From Rhodoplanes tepidamans (GTDB taxonomy: Bacteria > Pseudomonadota > Alphaproteobacteria > Rhizobiales > Xanthobacteraceae): DNA of 64,000 nt. Below the pieces are notes generated by a model. The model was not told the origin of the DNA. It searched no databases and worked only from the letters and a program-made list of their open reading frames with translations. The DNA lies in NCBI RefSeq assembly GCF_030813915.1, contig NZ_JAUSUJ010000003.1:124001-188000 (forward strand), written 5' to 3'. The position numbers and the translations under genes are program-made. Numbering within the stretch: the first letter of the stretch is position 1; each line of letters starts with the position of its first letter. Positions 45,801-55,128 of the stretch are shown here, in pieces.

Positions 45801-46375
45801 CCGCGCCGCGCACGGCCGAATCCGAGACGGCCCGCAGGGCCGCCCGGCTGCGCGGCAGCCTCGCCCACCGGCTGCTGCAGTCGCTGCCCGAGATCGCGCC
45901 CGAGGAGCGGGCCGGGACCGCCCGCGCCGTGATGGCCCGCGCCGCCGGCGCGCTGCCCGAAGGGGTGCGCGAGGCGCTGCTGGCCGAGACCCTGGCGATC
46001 CTCCGGGACGCCCGCTTCGCGCCCCTGTTCGGCCCCGGCAGCCGGGCCGAGGTGCCGATCCTCGGCCGGCTCGTCCGGCGCGAGGGGCCGCCGCTCCTCG
46101 TCTCCGGGCAGGTCGACCGCCTCGCGGTGACGGACGCGGTCGTGCTGATCGCCGACTTCAAGACGAATCGCGGCGCCCCGCGCCGTCTCGCCGACGCCCC
46201 GGCCGACTATGTCGCGCAGCTCGGCCTCTATGCGGCGGTGCTCGGCCGGCTGTGGCCCGGGCGGCCGGTCCGCACCGCCCTGGTGTGGACCGAGACGCCT
46301 GATCTGATGGAAGTTTCGGAGGAGGCCCGGGCCGCCGCCCTGGCCCGGCTGGGGGTCGACCCGGCGGCGCCTTGA
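42872..46375 (+). CDS. addA: Double-strand break repair helicase AddA
   Basis: A 1167-residue UvrD-type superfamily 1 helicase with a C-terminal nuclease. Walker A is [13 protein letters not shown] (about residues 28-40); Walker B is [14 protein letters not shown] near 405; helicase motifs [14 protein letters not shown] and LYVAMTRA follow. The C-terminal PD-(D/E)xK motif is [10 protein letters not shown] near 1093. It forms the AddAB complex with the upstream addB. The annotated length and domain order fit alphaproteobacterial AddA. Confidence 0.95.
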   Translation: MSRAKTIPVDVTRVQAEAADPAVSAFVSANAGSGKTHVLAQRVIRLLLAGVDPAKILCITFTKAAAANMADRVFGQLAGWISLDDAALDQKLRSLGVGTITAADREQARKLFAAALDTPGGLKVETIHAFCTRLLQRFPFEAGVPAHFAVLDDRATDELLDRATLAVLLDATTARDTPLGRALATALGAAADQTLRDLVREAVFRRHALTAWIDRHGGLPGALENLSASLGVAPDDTVEAIDKAIVEGPLLPSSEWAAVAEVCRAGTKTDQTQCARFTAAAAASGAERIAAYLDVFLTGKREPRKSLVTKGIATQHPALAARLLDERDRIVALVARRDAVRCRDRTAALVTIAAAVIARTVAEKNRRGFLDYDDLIDRTLDLLGRTAPGWVHYKLDRAIDHVLIDEAQDTSPKQWEIIRLLVAEFTAGEGARRLRRTVFAVGDEKQSIFSFQGAVPKEFARMRRHFETAHAASGLTFLKRDFKYSFRSGANILGAVDAVFAAQEMYASVTSDADGIPPHIALPDAAPGVVELWPLTPADPREETEGWAAPFDETVETSPQVKLARKIARTIRDLIDRGAPAGHENRPLRAGDVLVLVRQRGAMFEAVIRALGEARVPVAGADRLTLTEHVAVVDLMALADAILLPADDLALAIALKSPLFGFDDDLLFRLAHGRRGTLHAALQEAAGDEPAFAAAAACFARCTEAARRCGPFDFYAWLLGAEGGRSKILARLGPEANDAIDEFLSLALDYERRETPSLQGFVAWLRAAESEIKRDMEIIRDEVRVMTVHGAKGLEAPLVFLADTTQPPSGPRPPRLLTLAAEGLPPGTPGAPVWAGRKEQDPPAVAAARGAAAREAEDEYRRLLYVAMTRAAHRLIVCGCAGARKPPEGCWHDLIRTQLSGKPGVVEEIVDGHDEPVRIYRKVEAPPAPAPDPAPRDADVPAAAPEPAWLRRPVAGEAPSRATVSPSRALDDGPRTTAPRTAESETARRAARLRGSLAHRLLQSLPEIAPEERAGTARAVMARAAGALPEGVREALLAETLAILRDARFAPLFGPGSRAEVPILGRLVRREGPPLLVSGQVDRLAVTDAVVLIADFKTNRGAPRRLADAPADYVAQLGLYAAVLGRLWPGRPVRTALVWTETPDLMEVSEEARAAALARLGVDPAAP

Positions 46376-46433
46376 CGCACCCGGGGCGCATTCATACGTT
46401 CAGGCCCGATCATCGAACCCAACGAGGTATGGC

Positions 46434-46754
46434 ATGGGCGTGACCAAGGTTTCCGACCAGGACTTCGAGACCGAGGTGCTGAAGTCGGACAAGCCCGTCG
46501 TGGTGGACTTCTGGGCCGAGTGGTGCGGCCCCTGCCGCATGATCGCGCCCGCCCTCGAGGAGATCGCCGGCTCGCTCGCCGGCAAGGTGAAGATCGTCAA
46601 GCTCAACGTCGACGAGAATCCCAAGGTCGCGGCGCAGTACAACATCATGTCGATCCCGACCCTGATGCTGTTCAAGAACGGCGAGCTGTCCTCGCGCCAG
46701 GTCGGCGCGGCGCCCAAGGCGAAGCTCGAGCAGTGGATCACGGCCGCCGTCTGA
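46434..46754 (+). CDS. trxA: Thioredoxin 1
   Basis: A 106-residue thioredoxin with the active site WCGPC (Cys31, Cys34), the family Asp in VVDFWAEW and the cis-Pro in MSIPTLMLF. It donates electrons to ribonucleotide reductase, methionine sulfoxide reductase and peroxiredoxins. GAGG precedes the ATG. It follows addA by 58 bases, the usual Rhizobiales order addA-trxA; a GC hairpin with a short T run comes after it. Confidence 0.97.
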   Translation: MGVTKVSDQDFETEVLKSDKPVVVDFWAEWCGPCRMIAPALEEIAGSLAGKVKIVKLNVDENPKVAAQYNIMSIPTLMLFKNGELSSRQVGAAPKAKLEQWITAAV

Positions 46755-46792
46755 GCGCGGTCGAACCGAACTCTTCCTTCCCGGAACCGATC

Positions 46793-46818
46793 ACGGCCGG
46801 CGCCCGCGCCGGCCGTTT
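46793..46818 (+). terminator. Terminator after trxA
   Basis: ACGGCCGGCG and CGCCGGCCGT form a 9-10-bp stem followed by TTT, about 40 bases after the trxA stop. Confidence 0.55.
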
Positions 46819-46930
46819 GGCGTCGCGCCGGCCGGGCGGCAGGGTTGTCGCCCCGTCCTCCGCGCCTATACTGCGGCCGCCGCGCACGACGCCGGATGTC
46901 GTTTCGCGCTGCAGCACGAGAGAGCCAGAA

Positions 46931-47494
46931 ATGCCGGTCGATGTGATCGCCGACCCCGCGACCGAGGAGCAGATCATCCTGGTCGATGCCGACGACCGCC
47001 CGCTCGGCGTCGCCGGCAAGACCGAGGTGCACCGCCGCGGCCTGCCGCATCGCGCCATCTCGGTGCTGGTCCGCAACGCGCGCGGCGAGATCCTGATCCA
47101 GCGGCGCAACCCGGCCAAGTACCACTCGGGCGGGCTGTGGGCGAACACCTGCTGCAGCCATCCGCGGCCGGGCGAGTCGACGCTCGACGCGGCGCTGCGC
47201 CGGCTCCCCGAGGAGATGGGCTTCGCCTGCGATCTCGCGCCGATCTTCAAGACGCACTACCGCGCGACGCTCTCCAACGGCTTCATCGAGGACGAGCTGG
47301 TGCACGCCTTCGGGGGCACCTGGGAGGGACCGGTTGCGCCGGCGCCGGACGAGGTGAGCGAGTACGCCTGGGTGCCGTTCGACGCGCTCTGGGCCGACCA
47401 GCAGGCCAATCCCGACAACTACGCGGTCTGGTTCCGCCACTACCTGAACCGGCACCGCGACGACATCGCCGCCTGGCTCGCCCGCCCGGCGTGA
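46931..47494 (+). CDS. idi: Isopentenyl-diphosphate delta-isomerase, type 1
   Basis: A 187-residue Nudix-fold enzyme that interconverts isopentenyl and dimethylallyl diphosphate. The catalytic Cys75 is in WANTCCSHPRPG, the Nudix-like box is RLPEEMGFACDL, and the metal-binding Glu residues are in FIEDELVH. Type 1 IDI is non-essential where the MEP pathway makes both isomers but is often kept in carotenoid- or photopigment-producing alphaproteobacteria. No isoprenoid genes are adjacent. Start at the ATG preceded by GAGAG; it has its own 112-base spacer after the trxA terminator. Confidence 0.94.
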   Translation: MPVDVIADPATEEQIILVDADDRPLGVAGKTEVHRRGLPHRAISVLVRNARGEILIQRRNPAKYHSGGLWANTCCSHPRPGESTLDAALRRLPEEMGFACDLAPIFKTHYRATLSNGFIEDELVHAFGGTWEGPVAPAPDEVSEYAWVPFDALWADQQANPDNYAVWFRHYLNRHRDDIAAWLARPA

Positions 47495-47660
47495 GGCCTG
47501 CACCGCTGCGGGTGGCCGGACGGTTGCGCAACATGCGCCTCCGCCGGCAGCCTGTGTCGCATTCGTCTTCCCCGGCGGCCGTCCGCCGCCGCTCCCCTCC
47601 TCCGCGCCTTCCGTCTGCTGCCTCTCGCTCTCCCCGTGGCGACACCCCCGAGGCCGGCCC

Positions 47661-48494
47661 ATGCGCACCGAGCTGATCACCATCCCGACCGACACGCTGC
47701 CGCTCGACGGCGCGTTCCACTGGCCCGACGACCGGCCGATCCGCGGCGCCGTGCTGCTGTTCCACGGCAACACGATGAACTTCTACACCGGGGCCCCGCG
47801 CTTCCTGCCGCCGGCGCTGACCCGGCTCGGCCTCGCCTGCCTCGCCTTCAACCGGCGCGGCCACGACATCCTCGCGATCCGCGACAGCCGCGCCGCGGAA
47901 GGCGCCGCCTTCCAGCTCACGCACGAGGCGATCGAGGACAACCGGCTCGCCGCCGCCTGGCTGGCCGACCGCGGCCACGACGCCCCGATCGTCATCGGCC
48001 ACAGCAACGGCGGCATGCTGGCGGTGCCGCACGTGGTGGCGCATCCGAAGACGCCGTGCCTGGTGCTGCTGTCGGCGCATGCGGGCGGCAAGCAGAACGA
48101 GCGGGTGAGCCAGATCGGCCTGTTCGCCGGCGAGCGATTCGCCGAGATCAAGGCGCAGGCCGAGGCGCTGGTCGCCGCCGGCCGCGGCAAGGAGCTGATC
48201 CTCCTGCCGCACTGGTGGTACGTAACCTCGGCGGAAGCCTTCATCGACCGCATCACGGCGATGCCGTTCACGCTCGACCTGGCGCCGCAGATCACCTGCC
48301 CGGTTCTCTACGTCCGCGGCGACCGGGAGCCGGCCGCGCACTATCCGGCGGAGAAATTCCAGGCCCGCGCCGGCGGCCCGTGCGACGTCGAGATCGTTCC
48401 CGACTGCGATCACTTCTACAAGGGCCGCGAGGACGCCGTGGCGGCCCTCGTCGCCGCCTGGCTTTCGAAGCGGCTCGGACTGTCGGCGGAGTGA
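47661..48494 (+). CDS. Alpha/beta hydrolase
   Basis: A 277-residue alpha/beta-hydrolase-fold protein. The nucleophile elbow is GHSNGG (Ser near 115), the oxyanion region is LFHGNTMNF near 35-43, and the catalytic acid and histidine are probably in YVRGDREP and DCDHFYKG near the end. There is no signal peptide, so it is cytoplasmic. The substrate is unknown; DUF1749-like and UPF0227-like hydrolases resemble it loosely. A 166-base spacer separates it from idi, and the permease gene converges from downstream. Confidence 0.78.
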   Translation: MRTELITIPTDTLPLDGAFHWPDDRPIRGAVLLFHGNTMNFYTGAPRFLPPALTRLGLACLAFNRRGHDILAIRDSRAAEGAAFQLTHEAIEDNRLAAAWLADRGHDAPIVIGHSNGGMLAVPHVVAHPKTPCLVLLSAHAGGKQNERVSQIGLFAGERFAEIKAQAEALVAAGRGKELILLPHWWYVTSAEAFIDRITAMPFTLDLAPQITCPVLYVRGDREPAAHYPAEKFQARAGGPCDVEIVPDCDHFYKGREDAVAALVAAWLSKRLGLSAE

Positions 48495-48510
48495 TCCGGC
48501 GTCGCCCGCG

Positions 48511-50490
48511 TCACGCGACCGGCGCGATTCCGGGCGACGGAGCCGGCGTCGTCTCGCGCGCCGCGCGGGCCGGATCGGGCTCGTCGAGATACCACGGCAT
48601 GCTCATCACCACGACGCGCGAGCCGCCATAGGCGACGAGGCCGGCGCGCATGCGCCGGGCCCGCAGCGTGTGCAGCGGATACTGCCACCAGTGCTGCTTC
48701 ACCACCTCGGGCGTCAGCACCGCGATGCGGCGGCCCGGATCCCGGTCGGCGAGCCCGTCGATCAGCTGGAGCAGCGGCGCGTAGACGTGCCGGTAGGGCG
48801 TGCGCAGCGTCACGAGCCGCGGCGGCTCGCGACCGGCGGCGCGCGCCGGTGCCTCGACGTCGGTCGCCCAGGATTCGCGCAGCGACCGCTCCTTGTCCTC
48901 GGAGCCGGGGCCTTCGAGGGCGGCGAGGTGGACGGCGATCACGTCGGGCGAGATGGCGAGCGCGAAGGTGAGCGCCCGGTCGGAGAGGCGGCTCAGATCC
49001 TCGGTCGGGACCAACACGACCGGCGGCCTCAGGTCGGCGAGATCGAGCGGCGCCGGGCTGCTCAGCGCGCGATCGACCGCGGCGTAATAGCGCCGCACCG
49101 CGACCAGCAGCCCCATGAGGGCGGGCACGACGAGCAGCACGATCCACACGCCGGCCAGGAACCAGGCGACGATCGTGATCACCAGCGCGATCGCGGTCGC
49201 GAGCCCGCCGGCGACGTCGACGGCGAGGTTGAACGCCGCTCCCCGGCGGGCCGCCGCGCGCTCGCGCGCCACCCGCCTCCGCACCCGCAGGTCGTGCACC
49301 GCCATGCCGAGCTGGATGAGCAGGAAGACGGTGAGGGCCGCCGCCGCGAACAGCGGCACCAGGCGGTCGGTCACGCCCGCGAACAGGATCAGCAGCGCGC
49401 CTGCGCAGGCGGCGAGGAACAGCACCCCGACGGTCAGCACCAGGCGCCGGCCCAGCACGGCGAACGGCCGCGGCAGCCAGCCGTCCGCCGCCACCAGGCG
49501 GAAGAAGGCCGGCAGGCCGACGAAGCTCGTATGGGCGGAGAGCACCAGGACGCACAGCAGCGTGCCCATGCAGACGAAATAGAGAGCGCCCTGCCCGATC
49601 GTCGCCGCGGCGAGCTGCGCCAGCACGCTGCGATAGTCCGTGGCCGTCTGCGGCATCGCGACGATCCCGAAGGCCGGCACCAGGACGGCGAGCGCAACCA
49701 GAAAGACCGCCAGCACCACGACCACCATGGCGAGCGCACGCCGCGCCGTCCGCACGGCCGGATCCCGGAAGGTGTCGATGCTGTTGCCGACCGCCTCGAT
49801 CCCGGTCATCGCGGTGCAGCCGACCGCATAGGCGAGCAGCACCACGGTCCACCCGCCGGCCTCGTCCGCGACGGGGGCCGGCGCGGGCGCGGCAGCCGGC
49901 GGCCCCACGAGCGCCAGCCCGACGCCGGCCGCGATCACCACGGCGAAGGCGGCCAGGAATCCGTAGACCGGCACCGCGAACAGGCGCCCGGCGTCGAGCG
50001 CCCCGCGCATATTGATCACGGTGAGGAGGGCCAGCACGGCCAGGCAGAGCGTCAGGCGGTAGGGCGCCAGCGCCGGCACCGCCGAGACGAGCGCCGCGAC
50101 GCCGGCCGAGATGCCGACCGCGACGTTGAGCACGTAGTCGAGCATCAGCACGGCGGCGGCGAGCAGCCCGCCGGCAGGCCCCAGCGTGTCGCGGGCGATC
50201 GTGTAGGCGCCGCCGTTTCCCGGAAACGCTGCCAGCGCACGCCGGAAGGTCAGCCACAGCAGCAGCAGGACGAGCACCACGGCGCCCTGCACGGCCGCGA
50301 ACACGGCGAGCCCCACGGCCCCGAGCGGCGCCAGCACCAGCAGCGCCGATTCCGGGCCATAGGCCGGCGACCCGAAGGCGCCGAGCCCGACCGTCGGGAC
50401 CCCGGTGGCGAGGCCGACCTTGCGGCCCGCGTGCTCCTCGTTGGCGAGCGGCCGGCCGAGGAGGAGCGCAGGGAGGGAGGAAGGCGGCAA
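48511..50490 (-). CDS. APC-superfamily amino acid permease
   Basis: A 659-residue transporter of the APC family. About twelve membrane helices occupy residues 45-460 (for example GGAYTIARDTLGPAGGLLAAA, the TM3 GG region). The C-terminal 190 residues form a cytoplasmic domain resembling universal-stress-type folds seen in some APC permeases. Substrate is not determinable. The start codon appears to be TTG at 50490, where the family-typical LLLGRPLANEE begins; no ATG or GTG is well placed, so the start is uncertain. It is divergent from the cupin gene. Confidence 0.75.
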   Translation of the reverse strand: MPPSSLPALLLGRPLANEEHAGRKVGLATGVPTVGLGAFGSPAYGPESALLVLAPLGAVGLAVFAAVQGAVVLVLLLLWLTFRRALAAFPGNGGAYTIARDTLGPAGGLLAAAVLMLDYVLNVAVGISAGVAALVSAVPALAPYRLTLCLAVLALLTVINMRGALDAGRLFAVPVYGFLAAFAVVIAAGVGLALVGPPAAAPAPAPVADEAGGWTVVLLAYAVGCTAMTGIEAVGNSIDTFRDPAVRTARRALAMVVVVLAVFLVALAVLVPAFGIVAMPQTATDYRSVLAQLAAATIGQGALYFVCMGTLLCVLVLSAHTSFVGLPAFFRLVAADGWLPRPFAVLGRRLVLTVGVLFLAACAGALLILFAGVTDRLVPLFAAAALTVFLLIQLGMAVHDLRVRRRVARERAAARRGAAFNLAVDVAGGLATAIALVITIVAWFLAGVWIVLLVVPALMGLLVAVRRYYAAVDRALSSPAPLDLADLRPPVVLVPTEDLSRLSDRALTFALAISPDVIAVHLAALEGPGSEDKERSLRESWATDVEAPARAAGREPPRLVTLRTPYRHVYAPLLQLIDGLADRDPGRRIAVLTPEVVKQHWWQYPLHTLRARRMRAGLVAYGGSRVVVMSMPWYLDEPDPARAARETTPAPSPGIAPVA

Positions 50491-50588
50491 TGGACAGGGG
50501 ACCCCGTTTCGATCACCGTGGGAACGGCCGAGGCAGGCGCCCTGTTCCGCCGGGACGCCCGCGGCGGACGGGATCGGAGCGAGCCGGA

Positions 50589-50915
50589 ATGATTACCAGC
50601 GGCAACCTGTTCGCCGGGGCGCAGGCGCGGCGGGCCGAGGAGCTGATCGCCACCCTGCTCGCCACCCCGGATCTCAAGATCGAGCGCATCGTCTCGCACG
50701 GCCAGGCGAGCCCCCCGGGCTTCTGGTACGATCAGGCCTGGGCCGAATGGGTGGTGCTGCTGACCGGATCGGCGACGCTGCGCTTCGAGGCCGAGCCGAC
50801 GCCGCGGGCGCTCGCCCCCGGCGACTACGTCCACATTCCGGCGCATGTCCGCCACCGCGTCGAGGCGACCGACCCGGAGCACCCGACCGTCTGGCTCGCC
50901 GTGCATCACCGGTGA
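50589..50915 (+). CDS. Cupin domain-containing protein
   Basis: A 108-residue single-domain cupin. The conserved GDYVHIPAHVRHRVEA strand (about 78-93) carries His residues typical of the second cupin motif, and an earlier GSATLRFEAEP supplies the first. Metal binding is plausible but the histidine pattern is incomplete compared with classic dioxygenases. No substrate or pathway is evident; the small size suggests a single enzyme or sensor subunit. It starts at an ATG after GGAGCG and is divergent from the permease gene. Confidence 0.75.
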   Translation: MITSGNLFAGAQARRAEELIATLLATPDLKIERIVSHGQASPPGFWYDQAWAEWVVLLTGSATLRFEAEPTPRALAPGDYVHIPAHVRHRVEATDPEHPTVWLAVHHR

Positions 50916-51033
50916 TCTGATCGCTTCGGCAGCAGCCGACGCCGCTCAGTCCGGCGCAAGCGGGACTCCCGGAGCGGCACGTCGCAGCCCCCCGGGTCCC
51001 CGCCTTCGCGCTATGGCATGCACACATCGTGCG

Positions 51034-51190
51034 CTGCGCATGCCGACCGTCATGCGCGGGCCCGACCCGCGCGTCCATCACTCTTCGCGAACAGTCATGC
51101 ACTCTTCGCGAACAGTCATGTTGCGCGAACAGTCCTGTTTTTCGAAGCGGGTGGATCGCCGCGTCAAGCCCGGCGACGACGCCGACAAAA
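51034..51190. repeat. Interspersed repeat interrupted by a short tandem repeat
   Basis: A 51034-51078 copy of the CATGCCGACC...GCGCGTCCAT family runs into two exact 21-base units beginning CACTCTTCGCGAACAG (51079-51099, 51100-51120) and a shorter third (51121-51137), then continues with GGTGGATCGCCGCGTCAAGC. The insertion split the two arms of one palindromic element. The rest of the 50916-51323 spacer shows no gene. Confidence 0.7.
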
Positions 51191-51323
51191 CGCGACGCGT
51201 TGAATTCGCCGGCGCTTCTGGGATGCGTGCATCCCATGGCGCCCTCGCGGGGACGAGCGGCGGGGCGAATCGCAGAAGACTGGGAGAACTCCCGGTACGA
51301 GGCTCGCGGCCCGCGACGAAGCG

Positions 51324-51992
51324 TCAGAACCACCGCTCCGACACCACCACGGTGTCGCCCGGACGCACCGGGGTGAGCATCGGGCCTTTCAGCCGGACCG
51401 GCCCCTGCGGAGTCGGCCGGGTGATCTCGATCTCGGTCCGGTAGGCCCGCGGCGTGAAGCCGCCGGCGATCGCCACCGCGGTCTCGGCCGACATGTGGGC
51501 GACGAACGGATACTGGCCCGGGAACGTCACCTCGCCGAGGATGAAGAACGGCCGATAGGCCTCGACCTCGACGGCGACGTGCGGCTCGCGGATGTAGCCG
51601 TCGCGCAGCCGGGCGGCGATGACCTTGGCCAGGTCCGCCGTGGTGCGCCCGCGCGCCGAGACGCCGCCGATCAGCGGCAGCGTGATGCGGCCGGAGGCAT
51701 CCACCGCGTAGGTGTTGGTGAGACCGTCCTGCCCGTAGACCATGACACGCAGGCGGTCGCCGGAATCGAGCGTGTAGGGCGGATCCGGATCGTCCGCCTT
51801 CACCAGCGCCGCCGCGACGGCGGGGGACGGCCCGGAAATCCCACCGGTCACGTCGCCGGGCCCGCCATAGACCACGTTGTCGATCGACGGCGGAGGCGCC
51901 GGCGGGCCGGGCATCAGGAAGCGCGGCGTCGTCACGCAGCCGGACACCGCGAGAGCGGCGAGGATCACGACCAGGGTACGAACGTGCCGCAT
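51324..51992 (-). CDS. Polysaccharide export lipoprotein (Wza/OPX family)
   Basis: A 222-residue outer-membrane polysaccharide export protein. The lipobox is AVSGC (Cys19). A linker with a Pro-rich stretch precedes the poly_export (PES) motif LDSGDRLRVMVYGQDGLTNT near 75-94 and a SLBB-like domain with YRPFFILGEVTFPGQYPF near 145-162. It is short, with one SLBB repeat, and lacks the C-terminal membrane helix of full Wza. No Wzc, polymerase or glycosyltransferase gene is adjacent. It is convergent with the cupin gene and followed by repeats. Confidence 0.85.
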   Translation of the reverse strand: MRHVRTLVVILAALAVSGCVTTPRFLMPGPPAPPPSIDNVVYGGPGDVTGGISGPSPAVAAALVKADDPDPPYTLDSGDRLRVMVYGQDGLTNTYAVDASGRITLPLIGGVSARGRTTADLAKVIAARLRDGYIREPHVAVEVEAYRPFFILGEVTFPGQYPFVAHMSAETAVAIAGGFTPRAYRTEIEITRPTPQGPVRLKGPMLTPVRPGDTVVVSERWF

Positions 51993-52100
51993 GGGAATCC
52001 GGACGGGTGATGAACTCTACTGTCCGGATTAACACCCCATTATCGTTAACAAAGCCTCACCGCACGCGGGTTTTCGACGCCTGCACGCTGCGGTTTCAGC

Positions 52101-52135
52101 GGGCCGTGCGGCGTGCGCGTCACGCCGCACGGCCC
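52101..52135. terminator. Perfect 15-bp hairpin after msrA
   Basis: GGGCCGTGCGGCGTG, loop CGCGT, CACGCCGCACGGCCC: a flawless 15-bp stem in the spacer between msrA and the OPX gene. Neither strand has a following T run, so it may protect mRNA ends or be a repeat rather than a true terminator. Confidence 0.45.
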
Positions 52136-52152
52136 CGCCGCCCGGCCGCCGC

Positions 52153-52812
52153 TCAGGCCGCCGGCACTCCGGCGCCCACCGGGCAGCTCACGCCGGTGCC
52201 GCCGAGCCCGCAATAGCCGGCCGGATTCTTGGCGAGATACTGCTGGTGATAGTCCTCGGCGAAATAGAACGGCGGAGCGTCCACAATCTCCGTCGTGATC
52301 GTGCCGAAGCCGCGCGCCGAGAGCGCCGCCTGATACGCGTCGCGCGACGCCACCGCGGCGGCGCGCTGCGCCGGCGAGGTGACGTAGACGCCGGACCGGT
52401 ACTGGGTGCCGACGTCGTTGCCCTGGCGCATGCCCTGGGTCGGGTCGTGGCTCTCCCAGAAGGTCTGCAGCAGGCGCCCGTAGGAAATCGTCGCCGGATC
52501 GAAGACCACCAGCACCACCTCGTTGTGGCCGGTGCGGCCGGAGCAGACCTCCTCGTAGGTCGGGTTCGGCGTGCCGCCGCCCGCATAGCCGACCGCGGTG
52601 ACGTGGATCCCGTCGCCGAGCTGCCAGAACTTCCGCTCCGCCCCCCAGAAGCAGCCGAGGCCGAAGATCGCGGTCTCGAGCCCGTCCGGATACGGCCCCT
52701 TCAACGCGCGGCCGTTGACGAAGTGATGCGAGGCGGTCGGAATCGCCTGGGCACGGCCCGGCAGCATCTCGTCCGGGGACGGCATCTCGGCCTTCTTGCG
52801 GAACAGAAACAT
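52153..52812 (-). CDS. msrA: Peptide-methionine (S)-S-oxide reductase MsrA
   Basis: A 219-residue repair enzyme that reduces methionine-S-sulfoxide in proteins using thioredoxin. The catalytic Cys54 is in [13 protein letters not shown], and recycling cysteines lie in the C-terminal [15 protein letters not shown]. Conserved segments [12 protein letters not shown] and [12 protein letters not shown] agree. An N-terminal extension of 40 residues precedes the core. A GGAG site stands 8 bases before the ATG at 52812; the upstream in-frame start lies in low-complexity sequence. TrxA encoded about 6 kb away would be the reductant. Confidence 0.95.
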   Translation of the reverse strand: MFLFRKKAEMPSPDEMLPGRAQAIPTASHHFVNGRALKGPYPDGLETAIFGLGCFWGAERKFWQLGDGIHVTAVGYAGGGTPNPTYEEVCSGRTGHNEVVLVVFDPATISYGRLLQTFWESHDPTQGMRQGNDVGTQYRSGVYVTSPAQRAAAVASRDAYQAALSARGFGTITTEIVDAPPFYFAEDYHQQYLAKNPAGYCGLGGTGVSCPVGAGVPAA

Positions 52813-52950
52813 CGGGGGTCTCCTTCTCTGGCGGCCTCTGGCGGGCGGCGCCGGGCGCCCGGCCCGCCGGTCCGAGATATGGGGCGCCGGACGGCGCGGC
52901 GCAGGCCGGCCGCCGATCACATCTCGATCAGGTCCGGAACGCGACGGCGG

Positions 52951-53268
52951 TCAGCGGCGGGCGTAGCCGATCAGCGGCTTCTTCTTGCGGCCGAGCAGCA
53001 CCAGGATCATGCCGATCACCCCGAGCACCAGCCAGGTCGGCGCGGTCAGGACCTTGAGCATCGCCGGATCCCACAGCCACGGGGAGTGGCGCTCCATCAG
53101 CGGCTGGAGCGCCTGCAGGCTGCCCGAATGGATGTCGTTCCAGGTCTCGCCGAACGGCTTGATCAGCACCACCCCGGCGGCGATCGACTTGGTGCCGTCG
53201 TAGATCAGGAAAATGAAGGCGGCGGCCAAAATCCACAGGCCGACAAACCGGAAGACGAAGCGGATCAT
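52951..53268 (-). CDS. Conserved small membrane protein, Rhizobiales type
   Basis: A 105-residue protein with two membrane helices, near the N terminus (about 5-25) and C terminus (about 78-95), and a short polar loop. It has a basic end, [13 protein letters not shown]. Similar small proteins lie next to rpsT and dnaA in related genomes; I know of no function. It is on the opposite strand to rpsT. The ATG at 53268 begins at the first helix; an upstream in-frame start adds a disordered tail and was not chosen. Confidence 0.72.
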   Translation of the reverse strand: MIRFVFRFVGLWILAAAFIFLIYDGTKSIAAGVVLIKPFGETWNDIHSGSLQALQPLMERHSPWLWDPAMLKVLTAPTWLVLGVIGMILVLLGRKKKPLIGYARR

Positions 53269-53479
53269 GGGGAGAGGCCGCGCTGGGGGGAAGGATGTGG
53301 GAATCATAGCGTGCGCCGCAAACTTCCGACAGAGGGCCGTTGACGGCGCCGGGGCGCGCACTTATAAGCGTCGCTCACCCGGCGGCGCGAGGGCGTGCCG
53401 CGGCGGTTTTTGTGCGCCCCTTTCGAGCGTGGCGCCAAACCGGATCACGGGCAACGGACAACCGGACGGACTACGCCAG

Positions 53480-53743
53480 ATGGCCAACACGACTTCCGCC
53501 AAGAAGGCCACCCGCAAGATCGCGCGCCGCACCGAGGTGAACAAGGCGCGGCGGTCGCGCATGCGGACCTTCGTCCGCAAGGTCGAGGACGCGCTGGCGA
53601 GCGGCGACAAGGCGGCGGCCACGGCGGCCCTCGCGGCGGCCCAGCCGGTGCTGATGCGGGCTGCCCAGAAGGGCGTCGTCCACAAGCGCAGCGCCAGCCG
53701 CAAGGTGGCTCGCCTCACCCATGCGCTGAGCAAGCTCGCCTGA
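53480..53743 (+). CDS. rpsT: 30S ribosomal protein S20
   Basis: An 87-residue, highly basic, mostly helical ribosomal protein ([20 protein letters not shown] start and the [19 protein letters not shown] end are signatures). It binds 16S rRNA in the 30S body. rpsT next to dnaA is a standard alphaproteobacterial arrangement. A terminator follows the stop at about 30 bases. Confidence 0.97.
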   Translation: MANTTSAKKATRKIARRTEVNKARRSRMRTFVRKVEDALASGDKAAATAALAAAQPVLMRAAQKGVVHKRSASRKVARLTHALSKLA

Positions 53744-53774
53744 CGGCGACATCGCCTTTCTCCGACAGTTTTGC

Positions 53775-53799
53775 GAAGGCCGGGCTCGTCCCGGCCTTC
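53775..53799 (+). terminator. Terminator after rpsT
   Basis: GAAGGCCGGG, loop CTCGT, CCCGGCCTTC: a perfect 10-bp stem 31 bases past the stop. The following GGCGTTTC has only a short T run. Confidence 0.65.
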
Positions 53800-55128
53800 G
53801 GCGTTTCGGGACGCCGATGACGGGCGGCCGGGCTCCCCGGCCCCCGACCCGGGTTCCCTGCCCCCCCGACCGTCCTGGCGCGACTCTCCCGCCGCGGCGC
53901 TCACGCCCCGGGCTGCGACAGCGAAAATCCGGTGCGGCCCCGGTCCAGCGCCTCCCGGCCGGCCGTCAAAAAAAGACGGTGACAGCCATGCCGCTGTCGC
54001 ATTCCGGCCTTGAAGCGCTGCGGTGCTGTTGCGATGATCCGAACAGCGCCGCATGAGCCGCCGCTGCTGTCGACTGTCGTACTGACCGGATTTGAAACAT
54101 CCGCCGAAGTCCGTACGGAGTAGCGCGGCGTTTTGTTGCCGGAACGCATCAATGTTGCCCTGGCGCAACAATCCCGTCGGAGAGTTAACGACGATCGGCC
54201 GCCTACGTAGTTTCTCGTATAGGCATGACGGTCCGCCCGGCTCTCGAAAAGCGCCGCCATTTCCGCGGGTTACCCTCTCTCAGCGCGCACGGATTTCGAA
54301 GTCCTAACAAGATGTTAACGTGAATGCGGCGGGGAGCGCTCTGCATTCGGGCCGCCGCCCCGCCGGAGGCTCTCCGGCCGGGCCGGTCGGGGACGGGTTT
54401 GGTTAACCCACCCGGTTTGTCACAAGACGATGAAATACCGCGCATGGACAGGCAGTTGCCATATGCAAGCGGATTCCTCGGTGGGTGGGTGGTAGCCTGC
54501 GGCTGTGCCGGCGTGGGGCTTCATCATACAGGCCATTGCGAGGCGGGGAGGGCCTGTGTATTGGTTGGGGACAGGCCCTGCCGATACGGCGGGTTCACTG
54601 AGAAGAGGTCGAGATCGTGAGTCAGAGGCGTCGCGTTCACACGGAAAGGCAGTGTCTTAAGTAACAACGTGAACGTGCCGGAGACTCGTACGGCGTATCG
54701 ACCCGCCTTCTTGTACATGAAATAGCAGGACTGATCGACGCTCGCCGAAGCGATACTTTGGCGGACGCTCGGGAATTCTGTGGCTTCGAGGCCGAACTAC
54801 AGACTTTAAGTCCAGGGGCGAACATGACTGAAATGTGGCACAATTCATTCGGCACCCGGTCGGTGTCGATCCCTTCCGCAAGCTCCGGCACCTCCGATCT
54901 CGCTCCGACGACTCCCCCGCCGGTGTCCCGCCTCAATGGCCCGTCCGCGGCAGGACGGGCGACGCTCTGGCCCCCCGGAAGCTGACGTCGCGGCGGACGT
55001 CCGCGCCCTCCCGACAGGAGGCGCTGCGGCGCCCACCCGATCCACCGCGTGTGAACGCGACGGAGTCCGCTCCGGGCGCGCGAGCACCCGACCGTCAGTT
55101 GTCCGCCCGGGGCGGAATGCGTGAGGCC
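53800..55128. other. Long non-coding region upstream of dnaA
   Basis: About 1.33 kb without a credible gene. It is AT-richer than its surroundings and has three GTTAAC sites within about 220 bases (near 54185, 54314 and 54402). I find no TTATCCACA DnaA box or close variant, so it does not look like a DnaA-type origin by motif, though it clearly holds the dnaA promoter. A 98-codon open frame at 54324-54620 has no recognisable features and is not called. Confidence 0.6.
54304..54319 (+). promoter_or_regulatory. Candidate CtrA site upstream of dnaA
   Basis: CTAACAAGATGTTAAC fits TTAA-N7-TTAAC with one mismatch (CTAA for TTAA). It is about 810 bases before the dnaA start. CtrA sites at dnaA or the origin are known in Caulobacter; whether this one is used is unknown. 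Confidence 0.35.

Noticed and set aside
51079-51137. CRISPR array
   Set aside because: The units are adjacent with no unique spacers; it is a simple tandem repeat.
54324-54620. A 98-codon open frame before dnaA
   Set aside because: No recognisable domain, no good start signal, and unlike its neighbours in composition; more likely non-coding.
53800-55128. Chromosomal origin oriC next to dnaA
   Set aside because: No cluster of TTATCCACA-type boxes; many alphaproteobacteria have the origin elsewhere.
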